From positions 30,373,001-30,437,000 of the forward strand of contig OY747705.1 in the NCBI GenBank assembly GCA_963556495.2: a DNA stretch of 64,000 nucleotides. The letters are read 5' to 3'. This DNA is from Valencia hispanica. Taxonomy: Eukaryota; Chordata; Actinopteri; Cyprinodontiformes; Valenciidae. The notes beneath the pieces are model-generated. The model worked only from the letters and a program-made list of their open reading frames with translations. It did no database searches and was not told the origin of the DNA. Below, piece after piece: positions 22,236 through 34,040 of the stretch. The position numbers and the translations under genes were made by a program. Positions within the stretch are counted from its first letter, which is position 1, and the number at the start of each line of letters is the position of its first letter.

Positions 22236-22835
22236 TTAAAATACACAGTAATGGTCAGAGACAGTCAAGACAACAACAGAGGACACACTGATGGACAGGC
22301 CATACGTGATGACCAAGTCCAGGGTGTGTCCTCTGTTGTGAGTTGGCAGCATGACATATTGGCTAAAATCCATGTAAATCAGATTATTTAAAAAATCTTT
22401 TGATAAAGGGTCTAAAAGGTTATCCATGTATAGATTAAAATCACCAGCTAAAATAATAATTTCAAACAAGCTGTGCAGAATCGATAAAAAAATACGATTA
22501 TTTTTGAATAAAAAGTGCACTCTTTTTGGAGGCCTCTAAAGTATGACACAAAATCTGAGGAGTGCTAAAAACAGTTGCATTATATTCAATAGTAAAATAG
22601 TTATAAAAAAAAAAACAGGTTTGGCAAAAAGTGTTGATGAACTTATAAAAGCAGTTCCGCCTCCCCTTTTGCTACTCCTCGTAGAAAAGGTGAAGTTAAA
22701 ATTTGGTGGGGAGGCCTCTGTAAGAGCAACAGGGGCATCTGCACTCAGCCATGTTTCTGTTAAAAATAAACAATGAAGATTATGGTCTAAAATCAGATAA
22801 TTTATTAAAAAGGTTTTGTTCAGCAGAGCGAACAT
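22236..22835 (-). pseudogene. L2-like LINE ORF2, APE-type endonuclease remnant
   Basis: Two pieces in one frame. 22536-22835 carries LFLTETWLS and RGGGTAFI (N-terminal half of an exonuclease/endonuclease/phosphatase fold with the catalytic Glu in TETWL). 22236-22520 carries AGDFNLYMDN, the Asn-containing GDFN motif, and SDHYCVF with the catalytic Asp-His pair near the end. A stop and loss of sequence between the pieces inactivate it. This domain nicks target DNA. Confidence 0.8.
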
Positions 22836-23089
22836 TAAAAAGTGCCATATTAATAGTGATTGGAGATGGAGTGAGCGTATGATTTACTGAAAGTGGGGCT
22901 TTTGGTAACTTTTTGAGATTATTGGGGTTGCATTTGTTCGGTTTATGATTTTTAGTCCACTCTCTGCTGATAATAACAGGTATGAATGATGTAGAACAAG
23001 GTCCAAGTCCAGTATGTGAGTTACTGTTAAAATCAAGGGGGAGTTCATAGGAGCCGGGACCATTTGCACATCAGGATGTGGCGGAGAGG

Positions 23090-24102
23090 GCAGGGGCAAC
23101 TGGGGGCGATGTGGTAGTCACGGGGGGCGTGGGCATGGCAGGCTCAATACCAGCATGCGGGTGGCATGTCTGTTAAGATGGAGCTCATCTGGTCCAAACA
23201 GGTGCTTCTTGCCCCCAAAAATGTTAAAATTGTCTATAAAACCAATATTGTGAATGACGGTGGCAGAGGAGAGCCAAGTATTCAGGGATAGGAGTCTGCT
23301 AAAAGAGCCAATTCCTCTGCCGAAAGTGGGGGTGGGGCCAGAGATAAAAAACGAGACGTGTGTTTTTTAAAAGATTAAAAAAGTGAATAAAATCACACTT
23401 CAGGAGCTCAGTCTGCTATTTATGAATGTCATTGGTGCCAACGTGAATCATAACTTTACTCACATATCTGTGTAGATTAATGAACTGCGAGATCTGTTCA
23501 GCAATTTCCATGACAGTGGCTACAGGGAAACACAGAGTGAGGGCTCCTCTCATCCTTTTATTTCTGACTATGGAGTTCCCGATAATGAGTGTGGTGGGCA
23601 GCAGGTCTGGAGGAGGGTGTTTGCGCAAGAGAGAGGATCTTTCACCATCCAGGACTTCCTGTATGCCAGGTGGAGAAGCCTCCACAGGACTGCAGTGATG
23701 TTTAATTGGCACCAAGGGCTCACTCCGTGGGTTCGGGGTGAAGTGGAGCACTCCTTAGTGAGTTCTGGCTGCAGTCCGGTCTTTGGCGCGATGTGGAAGG
23801 CTGGCAAAGTCAGACTGTTGCTCCTGCTGCTGGGAGGGATTGGGCCACGATCCTACGGAGCTACGGGGACCAGGGGCTATCAGAGGAGGAAAATCTGCAT
23901 CCAAGGCGCTGAAAAGGTTTGATAATGGCAAGCAGATTGGAGGAGAGTGTTGACCGGACACCCTGGTGCACCGGAGTGGAGCTGATGGTGGCTTTTGGTT
24001 TAGCCCCCTGCTGGAACCAGTGCTCCCCCTCTCAGCAGATGACATGCAGACGTTTGGCACCCCGAGTCCGCTTGGAGACCCAGCGATGAATACCCCCTCC
24101 AC
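23090..24102 (-). pseudogene. L2-like LINE ORF1 with SGNH-esterase signature
   Basis: The frame that ends 24102 continues, with single in-frame stops (about 23752-23754 and 23413-23415), down to about 23090. It has a Pro/Ser-rich N-terminal part, then TLIIGNSIVRNKRM (block I, nucleophile Ser in GNS), MIHVGTNDIHK (the GTND block), and near the end LFGPDELHLNRH (the Asp-x2-His block). These are the three conserved blocks of SGNH/GDSL hydrolases, which occur as an ORF1 domain in CR1/L2-type LINEs. All triad residues are recognisable despite the stops. Confidence 0.8.
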
Positions 24103-24230
24103 AGCTTTCCTGGGCAGGGCAGGGAATAGTGTCCACCAGCAGGGCCGCCGCTGTCCATACGTAAAGTACGCAGAGCGCGTAGGGCCCCAAGTACCTGGCG
24201 GGGGCCTCCTAAATAGGTTTCCAAAAATTT

Positions 24231-26180
24231 TTTTTTAAAAATTCTTACATTAGCCTATTGCATATAATACATAAATTAGTTATAACAGGCCCACCGTTGT
24301 TTTATCTTAATTATGTAACCTATCACTCACAATTCGGGCAAATTAAATGTTTTTATCTAATTTATATAAAGAGCCAACAACCCCCACCACCCCCCACCTC
24401 CATGACCCTAATGGTACAGCCCTCATAACGTTTCGCATCCAAAGGTTTTCCAGGCTACTCTGTTGTTGAATGACTAATGATGTCAGGTAAGAAGAGACAA
24501 CATTAATCTGGAGCTGAAAAAAGAAAGAATAAAAAACAAAGAGATAACCCCCGTGCATCTTTTGCTGGTAAGTTCATGTTTTGATAGGCTGTCTAGGATG
24601 CAACCCACATCATCCTCATGTATAAACGGGTTCACAAATAATAACAATAACTACAGGAAATGACAATAAGTAGGCCTAGATAAATGCACATGTTTGTGAT
24701 ATGGTTAATTGTTTGTTTTAGAAGTGTGTAAAGATGATAGTTTTGTTTTAAACAACTACATAAAACAAACTGAGTACGTGACGCACCCCCCCGCGGCAGC
24801 AGGTGAGTGAGAGACAAATGGGAGGAGAAGCGGTTTGAAGCTAAAGCTAAGCACAGAGTTTAAACTTGACTTCTGCGGGTAAAAGCAAAACTTTTCCAGT
24901 CAGCATTGATCCCCTGGTACCGCCAGGACTTTAAACATCTAACCTAGGATCAGTTATATCCTATTTTCGGAAATGTATGTGATGAGTTTGCAAGCTAATT
25001 AAGCCTCAAACTCTGTCTGTAAAACAGGAAAAGACTTGATTACTTGAGTAAATAACTTTATTGAATATATCTGTGTTAAACCCCTTGTGTTTTGTTTTCC
25101 TGACATTATAAGCCTGTATTTGGCATCAATCAGCTGTTTTTTTGTGTGAAGTTTAACGGCAGACATGAAAGCTGCCGCCTCGTTAAGTTGACCAGTGTTA
25201 GAGATTTTATTTTTCTTCTTTTGTTTGTAAATTTTATGTAAATGCATTTGAGTTAAACTTTTCTTTTTTTTTTTTCTTTTTTTTTAAGTTAGTTAGAGTT
25301 AAACTTTTCTGCATGGTCTGTCATGCAGGCCATTTTTTTAAACAATAATTCGGTTGAAAGAACAGAAACAAGTTTAACTTTAAGGTTACAAAGAAAGGTG
25401 TCATGAGTAACAAATTCAAGTTTTTGCATGAATGTGAACTGTATGTTGTGTGTTTATATGTTCAGTAAATTGCCGGCTGATAATTTACTGAGCAGGATTT
25501 TCAAACTAATGTGAAGATCCTGACTCTGATCTCTGATTTTAATTGCACTACCACTCCTCCGAACCGAGAACTGGTCCAGTAGTTCCTAATTCTCTGTTTT
25601 ACAGTGATGTAAGTGCAACAATAAGTTTTTGTCAAGACCTAATTGTTTTGGCAAAACAGAAAACACTGTCAAAAACTATATTATTGACCTCAACATGAGC
25701 ATACACGTTAGCATACAGTCAATGTCAAACCCGTAGCCTGCACAAAAGACCATAAGCTACTAACAGGACCAGGACTATACTATATAAAGTTCTGCATAGT
25801 TTAGGTAAATATTTTTCTTTTATTAGGAAAATACTGCACTTTAAGGTAGTTTGTGTGTATGTGTTTTATGTTTTGTTTTGATGATGCTACTGCCTTTTAT
25901 ACGTTATTTGTGTGCATAAATATTTTCGTTCAATCTTGGAGCATACAGTTGTGTTACTGTATTGTAATGCTGCTCTAAAGAAAGTTTTGTATATTACTTA
26001 TATATTATTTATATATTACTGCTGTTGTTGCAGTTCATTTTGTTTTATGCTGTATATTACTTAATATCTAAATGTGCGTGTTAATATCTTTATTTAATGC
26101 CAATTTGAAAATAAATAGCAACAGGTTAAGTAGGAACTCACGTTTTGTCTGTGTTTGGAGAGGGGCCTCCCTGGCCAATT
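24231..26180. other. AT-rich region without recognised genes
   Basis: Only short, composition-driven frames. There is a T-rich tract at about 25261-25290. No host exon, RNA gene or element ends were supported. Confidence 0.5.
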
Positions 26181-26184
26181 ATTC

Positions 26185-26525
26185 TTAGGGCCTCCAAAAG
26201 CCTAGCAGCAGCCCTGTCCACCAGCTTTGCACTGTTAGCGGCGGCGAGAGTCCGGCCGAAAATGATATCCACGTCATGCTCGTGGTCCTGGATTTAGTGG
26301 AGTGTTGAAATCCTCTACTCCAGCTCCAGAAACCTCTGGCTGAGTTTTGTGCAGTCATCACACTCAGGACTGCAGGTGAGTGGAGGCATAGTGTGGGGAG
26401 AGAAGTAGTCGACGCTCCCGTACTTGTTGGGGAGCCGTTCTTGGCAGGTCTGACAGACGCTGATGTATGCGCAACAGGAACCAATCAGGAGAGCAGGGTC
26501 AGATCCTCTCACTCTGGTTTTCCTG
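26185..26525 (-). pseudogene. LINE ORF1-like fragment (uncertain)
   Basis: A broken frame reads CQTCQERLPNKYGSVDYF, then CSPECDDCTKLSQRFLELE, with cysteine pairs and a following coiled-coil-like stretch, as in some fish LINE ORF1 N-termini. No neighbouring ORF2 was seen, so the assignment is weak. Confidence 0.25.
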
Positions 26526-27167
26526 GCCTAGTCTGTTAATTAAGCTATCCTTTTCACTCTGCGCATGCTGTCTTTGTCTCTGCATTTGGGTTCCTGAACA
26601 ACATTGAAGCATGACTTCCAAATACCAACCTCTTAAAGTATTTCACATTTTGCCAAATTACAGCAGTACATCTTGCTGTATCTTTTAGGAATTTTATTTG
26701 ATAGACCAACACAAAGCAGTACATTGTTTTGAAGAGGCAGAACATTGAGACAAGTTTTTTAAAGGTTTTATAAAATAATAAAATCCAATGAGTTTATACT
26801 TCAAAGAAATACCTTTTGCTGCAATCACAGCTCTAACAAGTTTGTTAATCAATAGACTGTAAGGTTTGCCTCAAATTTTTTTTTCCAAAAATAGATGGAA
26901 AACATCTGTCAACATCTTTTGTTAAGTCTTGTGGATCTACTTGAAAATGTTGTTTGGGTCATCCTATCATATGAATTTGCTTTGATCTAAAACAATCTAT
27001 TATAATTGTTTGCATTGCTGTGTTGTAATAATAACTCCATTCATCTTCCCATTAACCCCAAACAACTCTTCTCTCCTTGCTGAAGACAAGCATCCCTATA
27101 TTATGATCCTGCTCCCACCATGTTTCACTGTGGGAATGGTTTGTGGTTAACAAGGAGTATTAGCTTT

Positions 27168-27476
27168 TCATTTAACATGAAATTTTTCATGTTGGCCAAA
27201 AAGTTCAATTTTGGTCTCGTCTGACAAGAGCAAGTTATTCATGTGGTCCCTACATGATTTTTCGCAAGCTAGCTTTCTTTCAAGAATGGATTTCTTCTTC
27301 CATGAAGGCCAGAATTGCTGAATGTCTATTAATTGTCTTATCACCAAATTCCTTACCTGAAGATAATTTACAGCTCCTCTAGAGTTACCATGGGCCCTTT
27401 TGGCTGCTTCTCTGATTAAATCTCTCCTTGGCTGGTTTGTCAGTTTAGGTAGATGAAAATGTATTGGTATGTCCAT
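27168..27476 (-). pseudogene. Tc1-like transposase fragment
   Basis: The 102-codon frame has KLTNQPRRDLIREAAKR (second helix-turn-helix of the DNA-binding domain) and, after a gap, LLLSDETKIELFGQHEKF, which matches the block around the first catalytic Asp (SDET) of Tc1 transposases. The rest of the DDE domain (second Asp and Glu) should lie at about 26800-27170 but is too decayed to read. The protein would cut and paste the element at TA sites. This copy is a remnant. Confidence 0.8.
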
Positions 27477-27659
27477 TGATTTGCCAAACCCTTTCCATTT
27501 TCAGATGGTGGATTGAACAGTCCTTTGTAAGATGTTCAAAACTTGGGAGATTAAACCTGCTTTAAACTCATTCACATCTTTGTTTGCTACATCCGATGGT
27601 TGTTAATATTATTTAAGATATACATTGTTTTTATTGGATTCCTTTTTTAATTTGTAACT

Positions 27660-27891
27660 TTGATGTAAATGTTATGTTTTATGTTTTGCTATAATCTAAA
27701 CTCCTTACACTGGCTTCCTGTTGCTCAGAGAATAGACTTCAAAATACTCCTTCTAGTTTATAAATCATTGAATGGCTTAGCACCAAAATATGCTGAAGAC
27801 CTGTTGTCATCGTACCAACCACCCAGAACACTCAGGTCCTGCAACTCTAGCCTATTAAACATCCGAAGAACTCAAAACCAAACATGGCGAA

Positions 27892-27985
<94 letters not shown>

Positions 27986-28195
27986 ATGTGTGTGTGTGTG
28001 TGTGGGTGTGTGGGTGTGTGTGTGGGTGTGTGTGTGTTCATGCTTTATCGTGTATCATGTGTTGTGTGTTTCATGCTAAACTGCTGCTTTTGATTTCCAA
28101 TGTTATATTCTGTTTTTCTTTATCACCAAATTATGTAAAGCACCTAGAATTACCCTGTTGTTGAATGTGTGCTATGCAAATAAAATTGCCTTGCC
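27660..28195 (+). mobile_element. CR1/L2-like LINE 3' end inside the Tc1 element
   Basis: The translation LNSLHWLPVAQRIDFKILLL, then YKSLNGLAPKYAEDLL, then YQPPRTLRSCNSSLL is the C-terminal end of LINE ORF2. The part after NQTW is replaced by a long AT/GT microsatellite. The 3' UTR resumes at about 28040 and ends CAAATAAAATTGCCTTGCC. It is a close relative of 17622-18163. Confidence 0.8.
27894..28038 (+). repeat. (AT)n followed by (GT)n microsatellite
   Basis: About 85 bases of AT repeats (27894-27980), then GT-rich repeats to about 28038, inside the LINE fragment. Confidence 0.95.
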
Positions 28196-28532
28196 TATGT
28201 TCCGTCTTTGTATTATGTAACTACTGTTCTTGAATTATGTCTGCACATTTCTAAATATTATAGTGTTTTAAGTCCATCAACCTGCCCAGGGACCAAAGAT
28301 CGATTTGATTTAGTGTTATCAATTAAAGAGAACTGAATAAAGATCCACACCACACTTTTTAGACTTTTTATTTGTAAAAAACAAAAACAACATTTGCTAC
28401 ACAGTTGAGTAAATGAGTAAACAACCTTTTTCTTATGGTCCATCACATAACATAACAATAAAATATATTGATGTTTGTGACAGAATGTAAAAAAGTGGAA
28501 GGGGTTTGAATGTGTGAGCAAAGCACTGTAAC

Positions 28533-29070
28533 ACCAGCCTAGAAATCTAGACAAACCATAGCAATAGCAAAGATTTTGCTTAGCAGGTTGGTCTAGCCAT
28601 GCTCTATTGTAGCTTCATTAGTTCTACCATTGGGTTGGCTTAGTGTAGGCTGGCCAATCACAGCACTCTATGTTTATAGAGAGACGTTGGGCGGGCTTGC
28701 ACCATTACGGTAGAATTTTTTTGTTTTGTTTGTTTTTTACAATGACGGCAGGAACAACGCTGATTTGACATAGCTTTGGCATCAACTTTGGACGATTTAG
28801 ACTTGGGCTGTTCTTTGAGAGATGAGCAGATATAGGCACTTAAGTCCTTTGTTTTGACAATGTATGGCAGACTGCCCCGTTGACAGATTTCAGTCGCTAT
28901 GAATATGTTACGTTGTTCGTTGCTCTGATTGGTCCTAGTGATGTCCAATTGCCTGCAGAGACAGTTTGAAAGACAACAGTAGATTCCGCCCCTTGAGCTC
29001 CGTCAATGAGTCGTTGCCGGACTATATATTTATATATATATATATAGAGAGAGAGGATGGTCTTCCAGGC
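28533..29070. mobile_element. Candidate non-autonomous DNA transposon
   Basis: It starts CAGCCTAGAAATCTAGAC right at the Tc1 end and closes near TCTTCCAGGCTACT (29064). The inverse of that end, AGTAGCCTGGAAGACC, resembles the start imperfectly. GC-richer than its flanks; no ORF with a domain. Confidence 0.3.
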
Positions 29071-32000
29071 TACTATAACACTGATCAAATGCATTTTAAA
29101 GTGGTTGTGGCTTCTCAAATTTATGAAATGTAATTTTCTAATGAATAACATTTTAAAGTTTAAAATATATTTTGAGATAAATAATTTATTTTCATTGAGA
29201 ACCTTCTTTTGTGGACTTCAAAGGACATGTCAGACTCACCAAAACAGACATGCTGAACAAAAATTCTTTGAAACCTAATAAATGCTTTTTGAAGAAAAAA
29301 AAACATGCACTTTGATGAGTTATCCTTTTATTTCCCATTTAGAACCTCTGTTTCCTCTAAATCTCCCATAATCCCAATGCAGGGTGGTCTTGGCCAAACT
29401 TTCCTGTCTTGATATGAAACTGTAATTAATAGGTTCTGACCTTGACTCTTCTGTCTTACCAGCTTCTGAGTAGCAGTGGAATGCCAAAAAACTAATTAAA
29501 AGATAGCCCAAACCATTAATTTTCTCCACAGTTCACACTTGAAAAGTAAACAATTAATCTGGGGTGGTAAATGTAGAATAGCTGCAAAAGACAACGGAGC
29601 TAGCATTCATTTTTCACTCTTAATCATACATTGATCATAAAGGTTTAAAGCATTCATCAGGCTCACTCCAATGACTCTTAAGGCTTTGAAGATATAGGAA
29701 GATCATAGTTAGTGAGAAAAGGGAGAAATAAATGCATCTTGACAGATTTAGTTTGCTTTCAGCATGCCATCAAAACATAATCTGCAGAGCAAGTAAGTAT
29801 TTACAAAGTTATTTATGATCAATTGCTTTGAGGCACCTTTCTTCTGCTGCCTAGAACAATAGATTAGATTTTCATTGTTATTCTCTAATACAAATGTATA
29901 CAACAAAGATAACATTAAGCAAGTTAAATAAGGCCACTAAAGATTATACTCAGGTCTGTTGGTGTTTTTCATGCAACAAAAGGCTGCCAAGGTATTTGCA
30001 GAAAAAAGGAAGGTTTTTCTGAAGGATGCAAGACCAATTTGACAGTAAAGCCATGAGAGAAATGCATATTGCTGGTCTGGATGTTGAAAAGTCATTTTGC
30101 TCTCCTTGATGCCATTGGAACCCAAACAGTCACATGAAGGTTGAGATTGTCAACTGGGAATAAAAGGGCCATTAGAGTGACCCCCCTCCATCTCCCATTT
30201 TTCCAGGAACACCTCTCAGTTTCAGTTAGAGCACAGCTCTCATAAAACCTGGTCTCTATCATAACCAAGGACGACAGGCCAATAAGTTGGATGCCATACT
30301 CACAAGAGAGAAGTGCCGTGCCTCAAAGACTCATAACAATACCCACCAAAAACAGTGAATTCTGAGGGGACAGAATTTTAGAGGCGAGCTGACTCTGTTC
30401 AAAGCTCTTATTACACTTTTACATTAAATCTCAGCTTGAGTGTCAGATGAGCTTCTAGCCTTCTCCTGACACAATGAGATAGTGAAGACAGAACCGCTTA
30501 GGTGTCACATCGTAAGACACAAAAAAAGACAAAAAGTCAACTAGAGAGTACTTCTATTTTGCAAGCCTGTTGGGAAAGTTCCGCATCTCCATTAAAAGAG
30601 CCCAGTGTAGGAGACTTACCCCTGCAGCAATTCTCGGGTGAAAACATTCAGCCCAGGCCCCCTGCTTTGACAAAAAAGGAAACAGCATGTTATTTTACAC
30701 ATAATTGCAACTGTCAGCAGCTAACATCAGTTCATAAGGAACAGCAATGTGACATGACTGCAAAATAAACTAAAATGAAGGACATCTGTAGGGCCCATTA
30801 ACATGCTGTGTGGTATGCAGTGGACCTGGGGTGTACAACAGCGGTGGTACCACCTTCAGCAGAAAAAAAACAAAACAAAATGTATAGCCTGCGTTGACGA
30901 GGGATGGTAGGTGCACAGAGAACGTGTGTAGTTGTTAATGGCATGTCACAGACAGGGAGGAGAGGTCAGAGCAAACAACAGCACAGGGAAGCTTACTGCC
31001 TCACAGTAAACACACTCCCATCCAACAACAAAGCCTGGTGTATGTCATCATTTTAGAGCGCATGGAATAAATTTACTGGTGGCCAGAATGCCCAAAGCTA
31101 TGCCTGGTTAAAAAAAGAAAGAAAAGTTACTGATTCCATAAATAAAACATGCTGGCTGGTATTTTCTCTCCCCTTTCATCAACTACTACAGTGTCATGCA
31201 CATCATGATTCTAAATAGGAGGACTAGCAAAGTAAAAGATGAATAAAGGTGTACAGACTCAAGTTATTCCCAGCTCTACTACATCATTAACTACTAGAAC
31301 AGCAAACGGGGAATGAAACTTTGTAACTTCCTCTGAATGCTGTAAACAAAACTTGCAAAAGGAGCTGAGACAATGGTTTGCAGTTTGTTACATGTGTCAC
31401 TATATGAAATCCTTCCCTGCATGAAAAAAGCTCGTGTTTGTTGTTAGAGCCACTTAGGTCCCCTCTCATTACCCTTACCGAAAGAAGACAGTACAGTAAC
31501 AACCACTACCTTATTATTTTGACCATACTTTGCTCTCCAGTGGGTTCAGTTGACGAAACTACCCATGTCACATGCCAAGCTGGGGTTGAAATCTTTATTT
31601 GACTGTTTCAGCGTTTTAATAATTACTGTCCATCTGGTGGGTTTCACTCATTAGCGCTTTTTCTCTCGCAGAGATGGGAGGAATGTGATGACAGTTTCTG
31701 GGTGACTAGAATAGACAGTGTGACTTTTGTCTTGTCAGAATGGATAAAACGGTTCCCTAAATCAAAGAATGACAAGTTCTGAGGTAGATTTGAAATTAGG
31801 CAGGGGTTTCAGAATGAAAATTACTGTTTTCTCTAAGAAAACTGCACTAGTAAATAGTTTGTCCATTAATCACAGGCTCCCTCACTAATAAAATACAAAT
31901 AACTTCACCTACATTTAACTTGTAGTAGCATATGGTCACACTGAAAAAAGGAACAAAAATCTAACCTTTAATTTGAGTTTATATATTAGGCTGGAAAAAT

Positions 32001-32504
32001 AACCCCATTATAATTTGTTTTTCTACAAAATCACTGGTGGCGTAATTATTGGTATAGGGATTTATTGAAAAATCCCTATAAAATTAATGCACCTGAAATG
32101 TACACATTTTAACATTTCTCTTTCCTTTTCAACACAATTTGAGTTTTTAAGGAACTTTCTATTTGTAGTCCATTATTATTTTGCTGGACAGGAAATATGA
32201 CACAGTGGCCCACTACTATTGGCCTCTAGGCTCTAGGCGCATATTTGTCTTGCTACTAGGCACAGTGAGCAGAATGGTAAGGCAACTAAAAAATTTTCCA
32301 AAACTCACTGTTAGAGAACTGCAGTAAAGAGGGAAATCTTTACAATAACAACATGATACACTATCTACATTTGCACTAGTTGGGTTAAAGTGATCTCAGA
32401 TAACAGCCCCTTTTTTTTCCCTTTCGCACAACACATATGAGTGAAGATTGCTGAACTCCACTTGGACTTTAATGGTAATGTTTTACTTTGGTCATATGCG
32501 ACTA
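29071..32504. other. AT-rich region without recognised genes
   Basis: About 3.4 kb with only short frames without domains, no terminal repeats and no RNA gene that I could support. This is the longest stretch in the window that looks like unique host DNA. Confidence 0.5.
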
Positions 32505-32997
32505 AAGGCCGGTTTATACTTCTGCGTAGGTCCGCAGAGGGTTGACGTGCACCTCCTCGGACCTGATGTGCAGCCCGGCGACGCGACGCAGAGACACGGA
32601 AGTACTCCCTTGTGATTGGTCAGTGAGATTACGTATGCACGTACCATCTTCTATGTCTCCGTCTTCTCATTTGCTTGCGTTGCAAAGTGTTCAAAAGAAG
32701 GATAATTTGTTCGTCTGCTTCCACAATCTCGTTAAGACACTGCACCAAGTCGACCGCGATCGTTGTTCTAAAACAGGAAATACTTGCCGGAACTGAAGCA
32801 AACATAAGCAAACCATCAGAAAGACTCCGCCCTGTGGAGTTTGCGACCGATACCAGCCTACTGCTACCTGCAGGTCTGGAAATGAAACAGCAACACAACA
32901 CTTTCAGCCCCACGCAGAAGTATAAACACAGCAGTGGGTACGGCGGTTATGGCGTAACCTACGCGACTGATGCGACGCAGAAGTATAAACCAAGCTT
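32505..32997. mobile_element. Harbinger-like MITE
   Basis: Perfect 17-base inverted ends: GGTTTATACTTCTGCGT at 32511-32527 and its reverse complement at 32975-32991. An extra copy of 16 bases of the right end lies at 32912-32927. Inside, on the minus strand (32629-32913), a 94-codon frame ends RRRRHRRWYVHT, like the N-terminus of PIF/Harbinger transposases, so the element may descend from one. No complete transposase. Confidence 0.65.
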
Positions 32998-33085
32998 AAG
33001 ATGGATCTGGTAAGGTAAGACAAAACAAGCTTATTCGTATTGCACGTTTGAGGAAAAAGGCAATTCAATGTACTTTACAAGAAAA

Positions 33086-33195
33086 GTTTTCAGGGGAGTT
33101 GTTGTATGCGGACTTGGTGGAGGGTCTGTGATGCTGTGGGCCTGTTTCTCATCCAAAGCCCATAGAAACCTTGTTAGAATGTATGGCATCACAAT
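33086..33195 (+). pseudogene. Tc1-like transposase fragment
   Basis: The translation around 33108-33170 reads GGGSVMLWACFSSKAHRNLVRM, the block before the second catalytic Asp of Tc1 transposases. Flanking parts are lost. A short LINE-tail-like stretch (33010-33085) precedes it. Confidence 0.6.
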
Positions 33196-33382
33196 TTCTT
33201 TCAAATAGCATCTCAGGCAAGTCTCTGATTGTGGGAATGGCCCCTTTTTCCAAACGAAGCTCGAGTTCGTACTTCTATTCGGAATTCAGTAATGGCGGCG
33301 CTTGACTGAATATGAGGGGGAGAGGAGCAGGGCGGGCTTCCTGCAGCATAGGTCTGCGATGTCCATATATGGTATATCCTGC

Positions 33383-33404
33383 GCCGACTTGACGTCAAGT
33401 CGGC
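33383..33404. repeat. 22-base perfect palindrome
   Basis: Arms GCCGACTTGAC and GTCAAGTCGGC with no spacer. It lies in a GC-richer segment (about 33210-33560) that may be a further MITE. Confidence 0.9.
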
Positions 33405-33650
33405 CAGAAATTTAACATTGTGTTTTTGAATGCGCGTGTACGTGGGCTTGTTGACAAACCCAAGGGTAAAGAAACGCTTCAAACCATCGCTATCGGCTTC
33501 CCTGCCAGTGTACAATCGTTAGGCAATCATAACATACATTGTTTCTCGTGGAAAAGTGACAATTACAGTTCATGACTCCTTTAAATAAACTTTTAAAATC
33601 TATCTTGTCTCCTGGGAGTCAAGGACTCAGGCACCTTAACAAAACCATGG

Positions 33651-33735
33651 CAAGGCAAGGCAAGGCAAGGCAAGGCAAGGCAAGGCAAGGCAAGGCAAGG
33701 CAAGGCAAGGCAAGGCAAGGCAAGGCAAGGCAAGG
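33651..33735. repeat. (CAAGG)17 microsatellite
   Basis: Seventeen perfect 5-base units. The reverse complement, CCTTG, equals the repeat unit at the tails of LINE copies ending TTGCCTTGCC (18163, 28195). It lies just left of the LTR element at 33749. Confidence 0.95.
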
Positions 33736-33748
33736 CAGGGTTTAAATT

Positions 33749-34040
33749 TGTCATGTTTTGGTGAAAGGAGGACCCAAATGCAGAGTGTCGGCTTGGGCTC
33801 CTTCTGATCATCTTTAATAAAGTTCCAAAATCAAAACTCGGGACAACACAAGACGTGGACCTGACCTGGGTTTGACGACATCTGACGAACTCAGACGACT
33901 CTGACGACGAACCAGCGGAGACATGAGGGCACAGGGGAACCTATATACACAGGGACGTAATTGGGGAAACTCAAAACAGCTGGGGGTAATCAGGACACAG
34001 AGACAGACAAAGACAGGGACAAAAGTCCCACCACCGTGGA
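33749..34040 (-). repeat. LTR (3') of compact element
   Basis: Aligns with 34776-35075 over its length. Its inner edge (CCACCACCGTGG) has diverged from the right copy (CACACCGTGACA). Confidence 0.8.

Larger units (their letters stand above)
20800..24230 (-). mobile_element. L2-like LINE with esterase-type ORF1, degraded
   Basis: Read on the minus strand the order is ORF1 with SGNH-esterase motifs (23090-24102), an endonuclease in two pieces (22236-22835), a reverse transcriptase remnant (21346-22116), a 3' UTR, and a tail of TTTGA repeats (plus-strand TCAAA units, 20800-20821). This order is that of CR1/L2-clade LINEs. Only about 630 bases remain between the endonuclease and the C-terminal end, so much of the reverse transcriptase is deleted. 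Confidence 0.8.
26630..28530 (-). mobile_element. Tc1-like transposon split by a LINE insertion
   Basis: Transposase remnants are on the minus strand (27168-27476). Left and right ends are near-inverted. CACATTTTGCCAAATTACAG with GATAGACCAACACAAAG at the left corresponds, reversed, to ATCACATAACATAACAAT and GACAGAATGTAAAAAAGTGG at 28440-28500 on the right. The right end finishes AAAGCACTGTAA. A LINE fragment occupies 27660-28195. Terminal positions are approximate. Confidence 0.75.

Noticed and set aside
21029..23922. Plus-strand ORFs across the L2-like LINE
   Set aside because: Antisense of ORF1 and ORF2 with no domain of their own.
27669..28164. ORFs running through the AT/GT microsatellite
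   Set aside because: Tyr-Ile and Val-Cys repeats are translated microsatellite; only the LINE part before it is meaningful.
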